Positions 25,653 to 41,945 of a DNA stretch of 52,021 nucleotides are shown piece after piece; the stretch's first letter is position 1; each line of letters begins with the position of its first letter. A program made the position numbers and the translations under genes. The stretch spans positions 1-52,021 of the forward strand of contig JADGJT010000143.1 of NCBI GenBank assembly GCA_027604005.1, in the 5' to 3' direction. Source of the DNA: Dinochytrium kinnereticum (Eukaryota > Chytridiomycota > Chytridiomycetes > Chytridiales > Chytridiaceae). A model generated the notes under the pieces. It was not told where the DNA came from, searched no databases, and saw nothing but the letters and a program-made list of their open reading frames with translations.

Positions 25653-26604
25653 CTACATAAAGTCGTCTTCAAAGGCTTCTGCTCCACCGCTTTCGAGGTA
25701 ATACCTATTTGATCTCATGTTGTCGTCGTCCATGATCCCTTTGTAGTTTTTCATGTCCTCCATTTTCTTTCTTTCCGCCAAACGCTCCAGTTCTTCTTGT
25801 TTCTGTGTATGGATCGATATCAGGTCCTGGAAAAAGAAAACGCAACTGCGAGAGGACAAAAGACCCCAAACCTTTTTCCTTTCATATTGCCGCTGCTCAA
25901 CCTTGTCCTCCCGCTTTCTTGCTGCCCTCTCTGCAACAAGATCTGGATATGCCTCAACTTTGGTCTTGTTCAGACGATTCACAATCTCATTGGCCCGTTT
26001 CTCAACGAAGACCTTTTTGACCAGATTTGCTTTATGAAACGTAACTTGTCCTGTCTCCATCCCGGGTGTTTTCTTAAGATTGGACCAGGGGGTGTAAATG
26101 ACTGTGATGTTGTTTTTCTTGTTTCCTGGATGATAGAAAAACAGGTCATGAACATGTATGAGATGATGCAAATACCTTCGATACTGTTGGCTTTTGTGAG
26201 TTGGGCGATGTCTTGAAGCAGGTCCTCAGGTATCGTATCCCATGACATGTCCCTAGGCATCCTCAGGTAAACATGGGCCGAACTCATCTTATCCACATGG
26301 AACCTAAACAACAACGAACAACAATATTGAGACCCTAGAGTTTAGCGAACTGTTGAATGCTACCATACGTCTTCGTCCCAGCCGTATTTTATCAACTCTT
26401 CATCTGTTGGTCGACATTTAGCGAATGAGTGCTTACTGTTCCAATCTCACTCTCAAACTTGTCCTTTCCCATGTAAAGCACGACTGGCGGCGCAACAACT
26501 TTCGATAATCAAGGCCCATGGAGAGAAGAAACAGACATTGATATCACAGGTTAGATCTACATTAATCCCCTCCCTGGTTCACCTCGGCTTTCAAAGAACA
26601 ACAT
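25653..26604 (-). CDS. CCDC25: CCDC25-like protein (NFACT-R / DUF814 domain)
   Basis: Six exons join in frame: 26604-26583, 26498-26451, 26403-26364, 26303-26176, 26125-25872 and 25826-25653, giving 221 aa (human CCDC25 is 208). The domain runs from the N-terminus: [65 protein letters not shown], then [15 protein letters not shown] charged coiled coil follows and the protein ends with an acidic DDFM, as in animal homologues. The motif [11 protein letters not shown] forms only when the 47-nt intron 26404-26450 is removed, which supports the exon model. NFACT-R proteins are linked to RNA or ribosome-associated quality control; animal CCDC25 is also described as a DNA sensor. The role in fungi is not established. 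Confidence 0.92.
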
Positions 26605-26753
26605 TTCGTAGGAGCTGCAAAGTCTGTCCAACCCTTTCAGTTTCAGCAAATATGGTAACCTTTGTGAATGCAAATGGCAAAGAATAGATTGAGAAAGCAT
26701 TATTTGACCATATGAAGAAAGAATGCGTTTATTCAGTGAGGGTTCCAAGAGAA

Positions 26754-28557
26754 TTACTTGGCGTACTGAGAGCGAATGAACTTTGCGATGGTCGCCAGCT
26801 GGATATTGGAAGTTCCCTAATAAAAAAATAATTATGAGGTTGATCCAATACATGATGACGTACCTCGTAGATAGCACCAATCCTGGAATCACGGAAATAC
26901 TTTTCGACCGGGAATTCTGCAGATACATCAGTTATGCAAGCAATACTTAATTGCGATGTATGTACCTCGGGTGAATCCAACACCACCAATCCACTCAATT
27001 GCCTTGGCAGAAGCACGCTCAGCAACCTGGGAGGAGTAGAGCTTGGCCATAGCAGCCTCCTTCACAAAGTCCTTTCCTTGCTCCTTCAAACGGGAAGCAT
27101 TGTAGGTCAAGAGACGAGCAGCCTCAATCTCGGTCGCGATTTGGGCATATTGGAATTGATTTCCCTAGTTGTTTTTTGAGAAATTAGAAACAGCGTAGGG
27201 TTAGGGTTATAAGGAAACGAAGGGAGGGGAAAGGCGGAGGCAACATAATGCCTTTACCTGGAAGTCACCGATAAAGGTACCAAACTGCTTGCGCTGGAAC
27301 ATGTAAGGCAAGGCCTCATCGAAAACACCCTGAGCAAGACCAATCATCTGAGCAGCAATTCCGATACGACCCTCGTTCAGGATCTCGATAGCTGAGAGGG
27401 TAAGAGCGATCCTTCATACCAACATACCATATTTGTAGCCCTTTCCGACCTCACCGAGCACGTTCGCGGCGGGCACCTTAATGTCATCAAAGGCCAGACC
27501 GCAGGTGGACGAGGCACGGATACCAAGCTATAGTAACGCGAAGATATATAAGAATAAAGAAAACAGACAAGAAAACAAGAAAACCTTAATCTCTTTCTTG
27601 GCAATCTTCACACCCATGTCCTTCTCGACGATAAAGCAGGTAATACCCTTATACCCTTTGGAAGGGTCAACGTTGGCGAATACCAAGAAAATGTCGGCCT
27701 CGTAAGAGTTGGTGATCCACATCTTCGTTCCGCTTAAGATGTAGTGGTCACCCTTCTTCTCAGCCCTGGTCTGGAGGGCAAAGGCATCACTTCCAGAAGA
27801 AGCCTCCGACAGACAGAAGCAACCAACCTAGGCAAAGAGTAAGATGCCACTTCCATGGCATGAACGAACCGTATCAGTTGCAAGCTTGGTGAGGTACTTT
27901 TCCTTCTGGGCCTCAGTGGCATATTTGCGGAAGAGTGTGTTGACAAGGGTGTTCTGAACATCGCAAACGACACTGACGGATGGGTCAATCTTGGCCAGCT
28001 CTGAAATAAACATGATCAGTCGCTTAGAAGCGCGGGCGATTACAACCTTCAACAACAACTATGGCAGCAGTGAAGCTAGTTCCTGCACCATTGTACTCCG
28101 TGGGAGTCTCAATGCCCATAAGCTGGTAAAGGAAATTACATCAGCTCTCCTTCGATTCCAAGCGGAATACTAACGCCCTGGTCAAAAAGACCCTTCAACA
28201 CAGACTTGTCCAACAGCTCGTTCTCGTCCATTTCACGGACCTTGGGCCGAATGACCTCATTCGCAAACTTGGCGACTGCATGGACAAGAATTCGTCAACA
28301 AATGAACAATCCAGAAGGAGTAAAAGAGACCTGACTCTCTCAGAAGTTGCTCTTCTTCAGTGAAGGTATTGAGAGAGGGAAGAGAGCGTGCTGCCGGCGA
28401 AGCAGAGAATGATCTAGCAGCAAACACGAGTCAGTCTGATGGGTGGACAAGCGCGGAGAGTGCCCATGCAGCTCGTAATGGCTTACCGCACAGGCGCGAC
28501 CAGAGGGGTAGAGGCTCTGGGAATGAGGCGGGACGATGCGCGGAGGAAGGAGGCCAT
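26754..28557 (-). CDS. ACADSB: Short/branched-chain acyl-CoA dehydrogenase, mitochondrial
   Basis: FAD-dependent enzyme that makes the alpha-beta double bond in short branched acyl-CoAs (isoleucine/valine degradation), passing electrons to ETF. Eleven exons join in frame from 28557 to 26754, giving 417 aa. Introns are 36-93 nt; the longest is 27165-27257. The first ~35 residues ([16 protein letters not shown] ...) are rich in Arg and Ser, as in a matrix-targeting peptide. Family motifs are [17 protein letters not shown], the FAD-loop [57 protein letters not shown], and the catalytic-base region [17 protein letters not shown]. Order and spacing match ACADSB better than medium-chain or isovaleryl enzymes. 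Substrate choice is inferred. The FAD carrier gene lies 6 kb away but is not obviously co-regulated. Confidence 0.95.
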
Positions 28558-28804
28558 TGTGGATCGTGCGGGGACTGTTGATCGGGGGGTGAGGGAATGG
28601 TGCTGCTAAGGTGAGAGGCTTGAAAAAAAGGAAGGGAGATCGCAGACAATTCTGAGAATTAAAGACTTTATGATCATGTGATTTGGATTCCTTTCCGGCA
28701 TCACCCGTTACATTCTAACAATAATCGCTCCTTCTCACTCGACACCACCCACTTGCGTTCATGCAGGGAAGGCGCTTAAGACAGCGCATAAGAGCTTTCG
28801 TGAT

Positions 28805-30106
28805 CTATTGAAGGAGGTCCCGGAAGGGCTTCATGGGCAGTCGGAGACCTGGGGCGAATGGGGCAGACAGATTGATGGACTCGACGAATTTCGAGGCTAA
28901 AATGACCGTAAGATACAAAGCAGAGATGATAGGAGATGATAGCATTCGGCAGATCACATAAGACAAAAGTTAAGTCTTCTCACCATCAACTTTGGCTGGT
29001 TTTGCGAGCACAATTGCCTTAACAAACGCTCGCAGGTTTTCTAAAGAGAATGAAAAGCATTAGTGCTTGCCTACCACCAATCCTAAAACAGTGCTTAAGT
29101 TATTCAACTACCATATATATTCTCATCTGCCCATGATGTCCTCGCAATCTCTGAAAGGAATTCAAATAAATAAAAATGGTTATTTGAAAAAGAAAGGATA
29201 CCTAGGTTGATAACACTGTCTGCGTCAATCTCGAATCCCTGAGTTGCATAAATATTCGCCATCATTAACGCCATATCGTCCGACACAGTTCCTGAAGAAT
29301 ATGAGACCCCTGGACTACCCTATAGAGGGACTCACCTCTCGCAGGACTCGGCATTAAGCCCTTTGGGCCCAGAACTTTGGCAATCTTCACAACTTGTGGG
29401 AACATCTCCTTTGTGGCCAAGCACTTGTCGAAGGTGACTTGCCCCGAAGCCACCTATAAACTCAAGTTTGAGATAAAAAAAAACAAAAGAACAAAAAAAT
29501 GACAGTAACAGCAGACCTGAGCAACAAGTTCTTCCCCTCCCACAATATGTGCACCAAGCTTTTTGGCTTCCTCTGCCTTGTCTCCCTAATACACGAGAAT
29601 CACAAGTAAGAATGAATTTATGAGGGACTCTTCCATTTACAGAAACTGAATATTTGTTCATTCCACTTACTTTTGCGAACACAAGAACAATAGATTGACT
29701 AGTTCCTCCGCTAACGGGCTTGGGCAACTTGATATCTCCCCGAACAGGTTTTGTTCCCTCATCAGGCTTTTCACAAATTACATGCGCTGACACCGTGCGA
29801 TCTTCACCCAAGCAATAGGTCTGGAACCAATGCAATTTAAATACACATGGATAATCAACAGTTCCCCATAACATACTCGGAAAACTTGCATGGCATCGTT
29901 GAATGTAACATCCTCCTGATTCTGAAGAGCCTTCTGTCGCCTCTTCTCCTTCTGGTAGATTTTCCTGTCATAAAAACGGACTGCTACGCACTGTGCCCAT
30001 TGCCCACTGCCTCTACATCTCTGTAATTCCAGTCAGTAACGATTGCATTATCATGCATCACCGCTAGATTGCCATGCAAGGCAGTTTGTCTTAGTGAAGC
30101 AAACAT
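28805..30106 (-). CDS. MRPL1: Mitochondrial large-subunit ribosomal protein L1 (uL1m)
   Basis: L1-stalk protein of the mitochondrial ribosome. Nine exons join in frame: 30106-30062, 30020-29877, 29820-29671, 29585-29517, 29453-29336, 29291-29202, 29150-29112, 29040-28984 and 28896-28805, giving 267 aa. The start gives a basic presequence (MFASLRQTALHGNLA ... VRFYDRK) suited to matrix import. L1 signatures are ALQNQEDVTFNDAMQVFR, SLVLVFAK-type strand (SIVLVFAKG), VLGPKGLMPSP and the closing FVESINLSAPFAPG. The last exon uses a stop at 28805. Several exons are below 100 nt and none is conspicuous as a long open frame, so the gene is easy to miss. It is head-to-head with PEX6. Confidence 0.9.
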
Positions 30107-30150
30107 TTTTTGCTGGCCACTTTAGGGGGAAAAAAAAGCAAAAAACCACG
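30107..30150. promoter_or_regulatory. 44-nt bidirectional spacer between MRPL1 and PEX6
   Basis: The two start codons face away from each other across 44 nt containing an A-run (about 30130-30146). Both 5' UTRs and promoters must be very short or overlap the neighbouring gene. The sequence shows no TATA box. Both starts are supported by in-frame exon chains and sensible N-termini. Confidence 0.5.
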
Positions 30151-33990
<3,840 letters not shown>

Positions 33991-34012
33991 AATCCTGCTT
34001 GTTGATGATAAA

Positions 34013-34994
34013 ATGTTGTCCGCATGGATTTCCAAAGCCAAAGGTTTGAAAATCCATGAGCGGGACCTGGTATCCCGGACGGCCGTTGAGCTGATGGACT
34101 TAACCTTAAATGGAAGAACGTCAACATCAAAATGGATTACTGGAACAGCACTGCCTCCATCATGGCACCTTATTCTCTTCCCACCTCGAATCCCAGAGCA
34201 CCAGCTTGCAGCTGATGGCTATGAAACCCATTTCATGCCTCCAGCACCCTTCGTCAAGAGGCTCTGGGCCGGTGCGAGGTATTCTCTGCAAACGAACAAC
34301 CCGCTAAAGATAGGCGACGAAGTGTCGCAATTGACACAGCTCGACTCGATTGAAACTAAAACGGCTAGCAAAGGGGACATGGTGCTCGTCTGGATCAAAA
34401 AGGATGTTTCAAACCAGCGAGGGATTGCCGTTCAGGAGAAGAGATGCTTGGTCTATGTTCCAATGGACTTTCATGGCGTGAAACCCGATAGAGGCCGCGG
34501 AAGAGCAGGTTCGGGTCACTCTTTTTTTGGATGCAGACACCGATTGTTTTGAATCAACAGAGATGAAGAGGGGGGATTTTAGGAAGACTGTTCACGTATC
34601 TGCCACGATGGCTTTTCGATATTCCGCATTGACGTTTAACAGTCATCGGATTCATTTCGACAAAACTTACGCGAAGGAAGTTGAGGGATACGATGGTAAA
34701 ACGCATTGCTCCCAGAGCCACTTCTTACTTGTTAACGCAGATTGCTTGGTCCATGGCCCTCTCACTTCAACGATATTGTTGGGATTTGGGATCGAAAATA
34801 ATCCGATGCATTACGAAGTTGTGGATTTCGATTACAAAGCCATCAAACCCATATTAATCAACTCAAGTATCACACTGCATGGAAAGAGTCTAGTAGATCT
34901 GGATGGTCAAGTGGGCAAAATGAATCTATGGGTGACGGATTCGACGGGGGATATTTGCATGAAAGGAGTAGCGAGTCTGGCAAAAACAGCATGA
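34013..34994 (+). CDS. MaoC-like 3-hydroxyacyl-thioester dehydratase (HTD2 / mesaconyl-CoA hydratase type)
   Basis: Three exons join in frame (34013-34508, 34561-34695, 34741-34994) to give 294 aa. The N-terminal half carries the FAS1-dehydratase-like signature: ALPPSWHLILFPPR, MPPAPFVKRLWAGARYSL and NPLKIGDEVSQLT. The C-terminal half has the MaoC hot-dog segment with catalytic Asp/His candidates (FRYSALTFNSHRIHFDKTYAKEVEGY, then LVHGPLTSTILL, brought together by removing a 45-nt intron). In fungi this family works in mitochondrial type II fatty acid synthesis (Htd2), upstream of lipoate. A C4-CoA hydratase role is the main alternative. The start is the first ATG after the PEX6 stop, only 22 nt away. 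The N-terminus is a weak targeting peptide (MLSAWISKAKGLKI). Confidence 0.85.
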
Positions 34995-35032
34995 AGAAAA
35001 GCCACCATTCCAAAGGAAAAGAAAAGGCGTCT

Positions 35033-38000
35033 TTAACCTCTACCGACTTTATTTAAAACATGCCGGGAGGAAGCCTTGATAAATCCCAAGAGAGATCTCG
35101 ATTCACTTGTGCTGCTACTTTCGCTTTGTCGTCTGGAGAGATCCATATCGCTGTCAATTTCCATCAAAGCGACAGCATCGTTTTCAGTGCTGACCCTGCT
35201 TCTGCGACGAAGAGGAGCGCTGTGCTCCTCGCTCTCATGAAGAGCTGTTAAAAGATCCTTTTTTGTGATCAATCCTTCAAGACGACCATCTTCTAGTACC
35301 ATGATATATCTTGGCCCAAGTTTTTTAAACATGTCCTATAAATAACATCAGTTAACGTGACAATAATCTCAGGTGAGAATAGTCTTCCTACCATCACAAG
35401 TTCAATTTGAACATTTGGGTGCACAGAAAAAGGTGTGCGGTTCAGATACGAGGTGAGGGTTATTACTCCACTTTGATAGTCTGGGTAGTGATCGTATTCA
35501 TCATCTAGCCTTAAATGTCTCCGAAGGTCTGGGGTGAATGATATTTTTGTATCGTCAGGGATATGCTCGTTGTCTTTCACAATAGCTAGTATAAATCTGT
35601 AAGCACCACAAGAGTTGAAGCAATGACACCAACCCAATGCCCTCTTCAAATCCATTCGACCAACGTAGCCAATAAATATACGATCTACGAGATCCGTGAT
35701 TACGGGGAAGCCCTTGAAGTCGGTTTCCGTAATAATTTGCTCTGAGTAATTGTTACCATTCATAAAGATGGTAATCCGGCTTACCAAGCTCTCCCACGGA
35801 CATGCCTTCCGCCTTCAACATCGTAAGTTCCTCCACTGGGGTCATGAGCTTTGCAAAGTCATATCAGCACAAATCCCAAAATGAATTAAAGCTACACACC
35901 TCAAACGCGGGGCTACCAACAATCATATCCTCACTCCCATCCAAAAATGGCAGCTTCCTTCTTTGAATCTGCACGTCTGTCACCCCGCCTTTCCCAAACG
36001 CATCACCAACAAGTTTCGCGACCATAAGCGTAACCATACAGGGAATAATATAATTCAGGGTCCCCGTAAGTTCAAACATTACAACAGTGAGAGACACTAT
36101 AACGAGGAAAAAGTATGAATAAATTGTGACCTTATTGATGGGCTTATACCTGTTAATCGAGTAACGCCGCCGAGAGATCCTATCGCACCCAGGAGCGCGT
36201 ACATTCCAGGGGTAACACAGAGGACATCAGGATGGCATTCGCTGAAGAAAGATAATTCTGGCTGACTTCTACTCAAAAGGGTTAAAAAGGAAACAAGGGT
36301 GTGAAGCTGCTTACTGTTGCCAGGCCTGTACACAGATTCCAACTATGCGACCAAAAAGCGCACCCCACACCATTGACGGGATACTATGGCCACTTAAATT
36401 ACAGAAGCAAAACGGGAAGCAAAAGGAGCACTTACAATATTCCAGCGGGTATCTAAAAAAATAAGTTAGTCATATGGAATGCATGAAAGGAACTATTACC
36501 TTTATGCTGATGGAAATGATAGTTAAACATAGTCGCAAGATTAAGGCGACTACGAGTGAGAACACGCTCCAACCTTTTCTGTCCTTCCTATTACGCCAAA
36601 ATTTTTAAAAGGCAGTCTTCTCTAGGAAAAGCCTAACGAACAGAAATAAAGCTCACTCGCAAAGTCCATTGAAGTCCGATTCTGAGCATTCCTTAAAAAG
36701 ATATTCCAGTAGCTCAGAGCTATCGACTCTAAAAACAATGAATAAGAATCACGAGCAGAATTGTAAACCTTGTGAATCCATTTAAATAGCAAACTACCGC
36801 TGTACCAGCAGCGATAACAGCAACCTCAAGGATCGGCTGATCTTTTGTCGAGAATTTCTTTCGATACCGTTGGGCGTATTGGCTCATTTTCACGAAAAAG
36901 GCACCGCTAAGACCCTATAAGGACAGTAATGAATATCTAATTGTCTAAATGCAGGGGAGTGTAAGAGGAAAAACGTACTCCAAATACTCCCAAAAGTAAG
37001 AAAAATGGCGTCTCAAAAATATGCCAGTTTCTAGAGTAAGAAACCGCAAACAGGACACGCTTTCCTCGGAAAGGATCAATAAACTAATTAAAAACAGTTA
37101 AGTGACCAGATTTGTTAAAACGACGGCCACCTGCAAAGTCACGCATGATACAAGGGCACAGAAGAAACTCCTCAACATGGTTTTTGCCGGGAAAAAAGAA
37201 CTAAGTTCTTCTAAAGAAAAAAGAACCCCTCCAATAGGTGCTATGAAATTGGCCGTTAAATACAAATGTTATATGTAAAGCAAGAGGGGAAAAAAGTCGG
37301 TGTGTATCTGCTTACAGCCAAATGCAACCGCTACTCCAGCAGCCGACGCAGCTAAAAGAAGGCAATAAGTAATGTAAGAAAGAAGTCTTTATCAGCCAGA
37401 AAAATCCATTTATACCAGAGAGAACCTCGCGCTTTTGGGCTAAAAATTCCAAATCAGTAAAGATCTCTTACCCTTTTTACTACCTTCATTATCTTGGTAT
37501 TTTGAGAAAAATCGCTGAAGGATGTTTCCAACGCACGATGCCAAATGAATCATCGGTCCTTCCTTTCCAACAGCCAGCCCAGAAGCCACTGTCAGAGGCT
37601 ACAGAGAGTTGTTAACCGTTGATTTGTAATTCATAAGAGCGGTTGCAAAGGAATCAATGGCCAGCAAACACGCAGAATAGATTCAACAACTTACAAGAGC
37701 AGTCGCCTTGATTATTAAAGTTTTGAATCCCAGGAACCCGCGAATGATAAACCCACCCAAAATAGTCTTAACTTCGGCTGTTCCCGAGCCGGCAGCAAAG
37801 GGTGCCAGATTGACAACAAGCATAGCTGCTACTGCGGCAAGAGCCGTCTAATTATGATTTAGACGGGCAATACCCTTTCCCGCTTACTGAGATGAGTACA
37901 TAGAGTATCCAGTTTATAACAAAAACTCCAGGTACTCTAAAAAAGGCATAGCTCCAGTCAATCCAATGACTGCACGTTTCTAGAAAAGTGTGTTCTTAGC

Positions 38001-38447
38001 TGGCTTGCAGAACTGTCCAGTGCATACCCTTATCGTATCCAGTACAGCAGATATTCTTGCTCAGGTACCATTCATTCTTGCAGTATCCTTCCCGAATGTC
38101 GATGAGCCAAGCTGCCACCACTGCGATGAACGATGCAAGCACCCCAATGCTCACGCCTACCAATTTGGGACAAAAGATACAGATGTAAATTAGTGGACTC
38201 ATACAGCCTCGGACCTTCAATACTGGATGATTTACTAACCAACAAGCAGTACCAGAATCCAAGATTGCGATGCCTCGTACAGGGTATATCCGTATGACTT
38301 CCACCCAGTTGAATTCGCCTTCATCAACCGAGTTTTTCGGTTTTGGTCTTTGATGATATCTCGGACCCAATCTTTCAGTTGGAACGGAAGACGATGAGCT
38401 TCTTTATCTTCACTACCTAAACAAACCGATCGTCTCAAAGCCTTCAT
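35033..38447 (-). CDS. CLC-family chloride/proton exchanger with CBS domains (CLC-3/Gef1 type)
   Basis: Intracellular anion/H+ exchanger expected in endosomal, Golgi or vacuolar membrane. Many short exons on the minus strand; start ATG at 38447 (MKALRRSVC), stop at 35033. Motifs in order: [18 protein letters not shown] (~37780), [12 protein letters not shown] with the gating glutamate (~37560), [14 protein letters not shown] with the proton glutamate (~37215), [19 protein letters not shown], then [19 protein letters not shown]. Having both glutamates predicts an exchanger, not a channel. Two CBS domains follow: the first begins near VGSPAFE, the second ends near [19 protein letters not shown] Ser/Arg-rich cytosolic tail closes the protein. 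The GSGxxE element reads GSGTAE instead of GSGIPE. Exon joins were not all checked, so no exact length is given. Confidence 0.92.
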
Positions 38448-38517
38448 AGTGTGCTGTTGAGGACATTGAAGTGAAGACAATCTCAAGGCAGTAAATATTT
38501 ACTAATACAAGAGGTTT

Positions 38518-40025
<1,508 letters not shown>

Positions 40026-40418
40026 TTTCGTTTCGGGTTTGATTTTTCACAATATAGTAGACGTGGCCAAAAACCCCTGGCTGAAAGCACATCACTGCCC
40101 CGCGATTCCTCCCGAAACCGCTGAGTCGAAGCTAAAGGTGAAGAATCGCTTCTGCTGGAACACCCTCGCCCCCGGTGATCAGTTTGCTTTCTGTCTCGTC
40201 AGAAAGTGCATTAAAGACAACCGGAAAGCTGAGCTCACCCCACTATTCACTTTTGTCAACTGTCAACACTTTCGGACTTTGACCTCAGCTTCTTACTGCA
40301 TCATCCCACCTCGACCGCAACTGCCTGATATTGTGCACAACAAGAAAGAGACATCACCGCAAGCATCTTGCTTGCAACCTTTTTTCGCCCAGCTGTGAGC
40401 ACCAAATGATATCAAGCA
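40026..40418. promoter_or_regulatory. Divergent promoter region of HEM2 and the bZIP gene
   Basis: 393 nt between the proposed HEM2 start (minus) and the bZIP start (plus). The region carries a long open plus frame (39946-40398) that antisense-overlaps HEM2 and has no domain signature. A CTGTCAAC-type repeat occurs at ~40255-40270. No confident regulatory element is visible. Confidence 0.4.
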
Positions 40419-41537
40419 ATGTCCTCCTTTACAGACTTTTCACAACTGAACCCCTTCTTTGGATCCCTGGATGATCTCCTCTCTCCACCAACTTTCACCA
40501 CAACTTCATCCGCATCCTCACCACCCAACGAACTCACCTTCTCCGACCTCGAAAGCATTTTGAACAACCCAAGCCCCATCAACACCCCCTTCAACTTCTC
40601 CCAAGGAGCAAACATTGGCAGCGACTTCAGCTTCACGTTTGGAAGCACACCGGCGATCGATGATGCAGCACTCTTCGAGTCGATCATGGCCCAGCCGCTT
40701 CCGCTGCCCACGCCCTTGCCGAACTCACCTTTGCATCCTGTCTCACCAGTCTTGACGGACTCGGCTTCAGAGTCGGATGCTCAAATGAAGAAGGCCGTGC
40801 CTGCGAAACGTGGGAGGAAGAAGAAGGAACTGACGGCCGAGCAGGCGGAGGAAAAGTCAAAAGAGAGGTTGGTTGGTTTGATTTATTTTCTTGCTACCTT
40901 TCAAGCCTCTTCATACTAAACGCATCTCCGCAGGCTAATGAAGAATCGGGAGGCAGCACAACAGAGCCGAGATAAAAAGCGAAAATACATGGACGACTTG
41001 GAAGCCACCAATGCAACGCTCTCAAAACGTCTGGTTATTCTAGAGTCTCAAAACCAGACTCTTCTCTCCCGTCTAGAAGAAATGGCTCTCCAGCTCACTG
41101 AAATGCGCGGAATGCTTCAAGTTTCTAAAGGCGTGGGAGAGGATCGAAACTTCATCACAAACCTCGCGAAATCCACAACAAAATCAAGCACTTCTTGGTC
41201 TGTCAGGTTGATCAACTCCCTCTCATACCCCAACTTCACTTCCTCCCCCTCAGCTTCTTCACCGCCTCCTTCCCCGCCGGCCTCATCGGTGGCCCCCAAA
41301 ACGGAGCTTTATGTTTTCCCGTTGAAGAATGGGAAACCCTCGTCGCAGACTTTATCAAACTTGCTGGAGAACCCTCCGGAGGGGGCAAAGTGGTTGAAGA
41401 TTGCGGCGCTGATCCCTCCTTCATCAAAGGCGGGGCTAGTCAGGCCCTGGTGGCTTGTTGCGCATAAGGATACTCTATTCCCGAATCTTGGGTTGTTTAG
41501 GGCAAAAGTTTTTGAGCAGGGAGTGAAGAAGGATTGA
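40419..41537 (+). CDS. bZIP transcription factor
   Basis: Two exons (40419-40867 and 40934-41537) join in frame to give 350 aa. Residues 1-~120 are Ser/Thr/Pro/Phe-rich, like an activation region (FTDFSQLNPFFGSLDDLL; FSDLESIL). A basic segment with a nuclear-localisation look (AKRGRKKKELT) leads into the DNA-binding region NREAAQQSRDKKRKY, with the invariant Asn and Arg at N-x7-R. A leucine zipper of Leu-Leu-Leu-Leu-Met at 7-residue spacing follows. The intron interrupts the protein at the start of the basic region. The pattern NRxAAQxxRDxKK is closer to Hac1/XBP1-type factors than to Gcn4 or AP-1, but assignment to the unfolded-protein response is only a suggestion. The C-terminal ~190 residues have no known domain. 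Confidence 0.85.
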
Positions 41538-41945
41538 TAATTGCTGGGCTCCATTTTTCATTTTCTTGTTCTTCGCTGTTTCCCATGTCTTTTCTCCCTG
41601 TAATTATATTGTTTTATTTTCTGCCTTCATCGCCTCCTACCCTCTTGTTCATCGTTTTTTCTTTTTTGGGAAAGATAAAAAAAACAAGGTTTCGGCATAT
41701 CCTTTTTTTTTCTCTTTTTTCTGTTTTTTCTTTGATTCTCAAATGGAAATACAGGAACTGCCGTTCTTTGTCAAGGATCTCTTTTTATTCAACAGCGAGT
41801 AGAATGATAAATTTAATTCCTCATTAAATACCAGTTACTCCCCTATTAATATTATTATTCTATGTACACTCTGAGAAGAACAAGTTGAGGGCAGCGAAAA
41901 TGAAGTTCCCCCAAAAACGCAGCAGATTTCCCTCTACAGTCCCTC
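41538..41945. other. Convergent intergenic region, pyrimidine-rich
   Basis: 408 nt between the bZIP stop and the stop of the coiled-coil gene. The plus strand is dominated by T and C runs (about 41560-41770), as expected for overlapping 3' UTRs and terminators. Hydrophobic open frames here are by-products of that composition. No gene is supported. Confidence 0.4.

Noticed and set aside
28360..28649. Short open frames on both strands around the ACADSB first exon
   Set aside because: The spliced reading 28557-28487 to 28413 gives a proper targeting peptide and accounts for the region.
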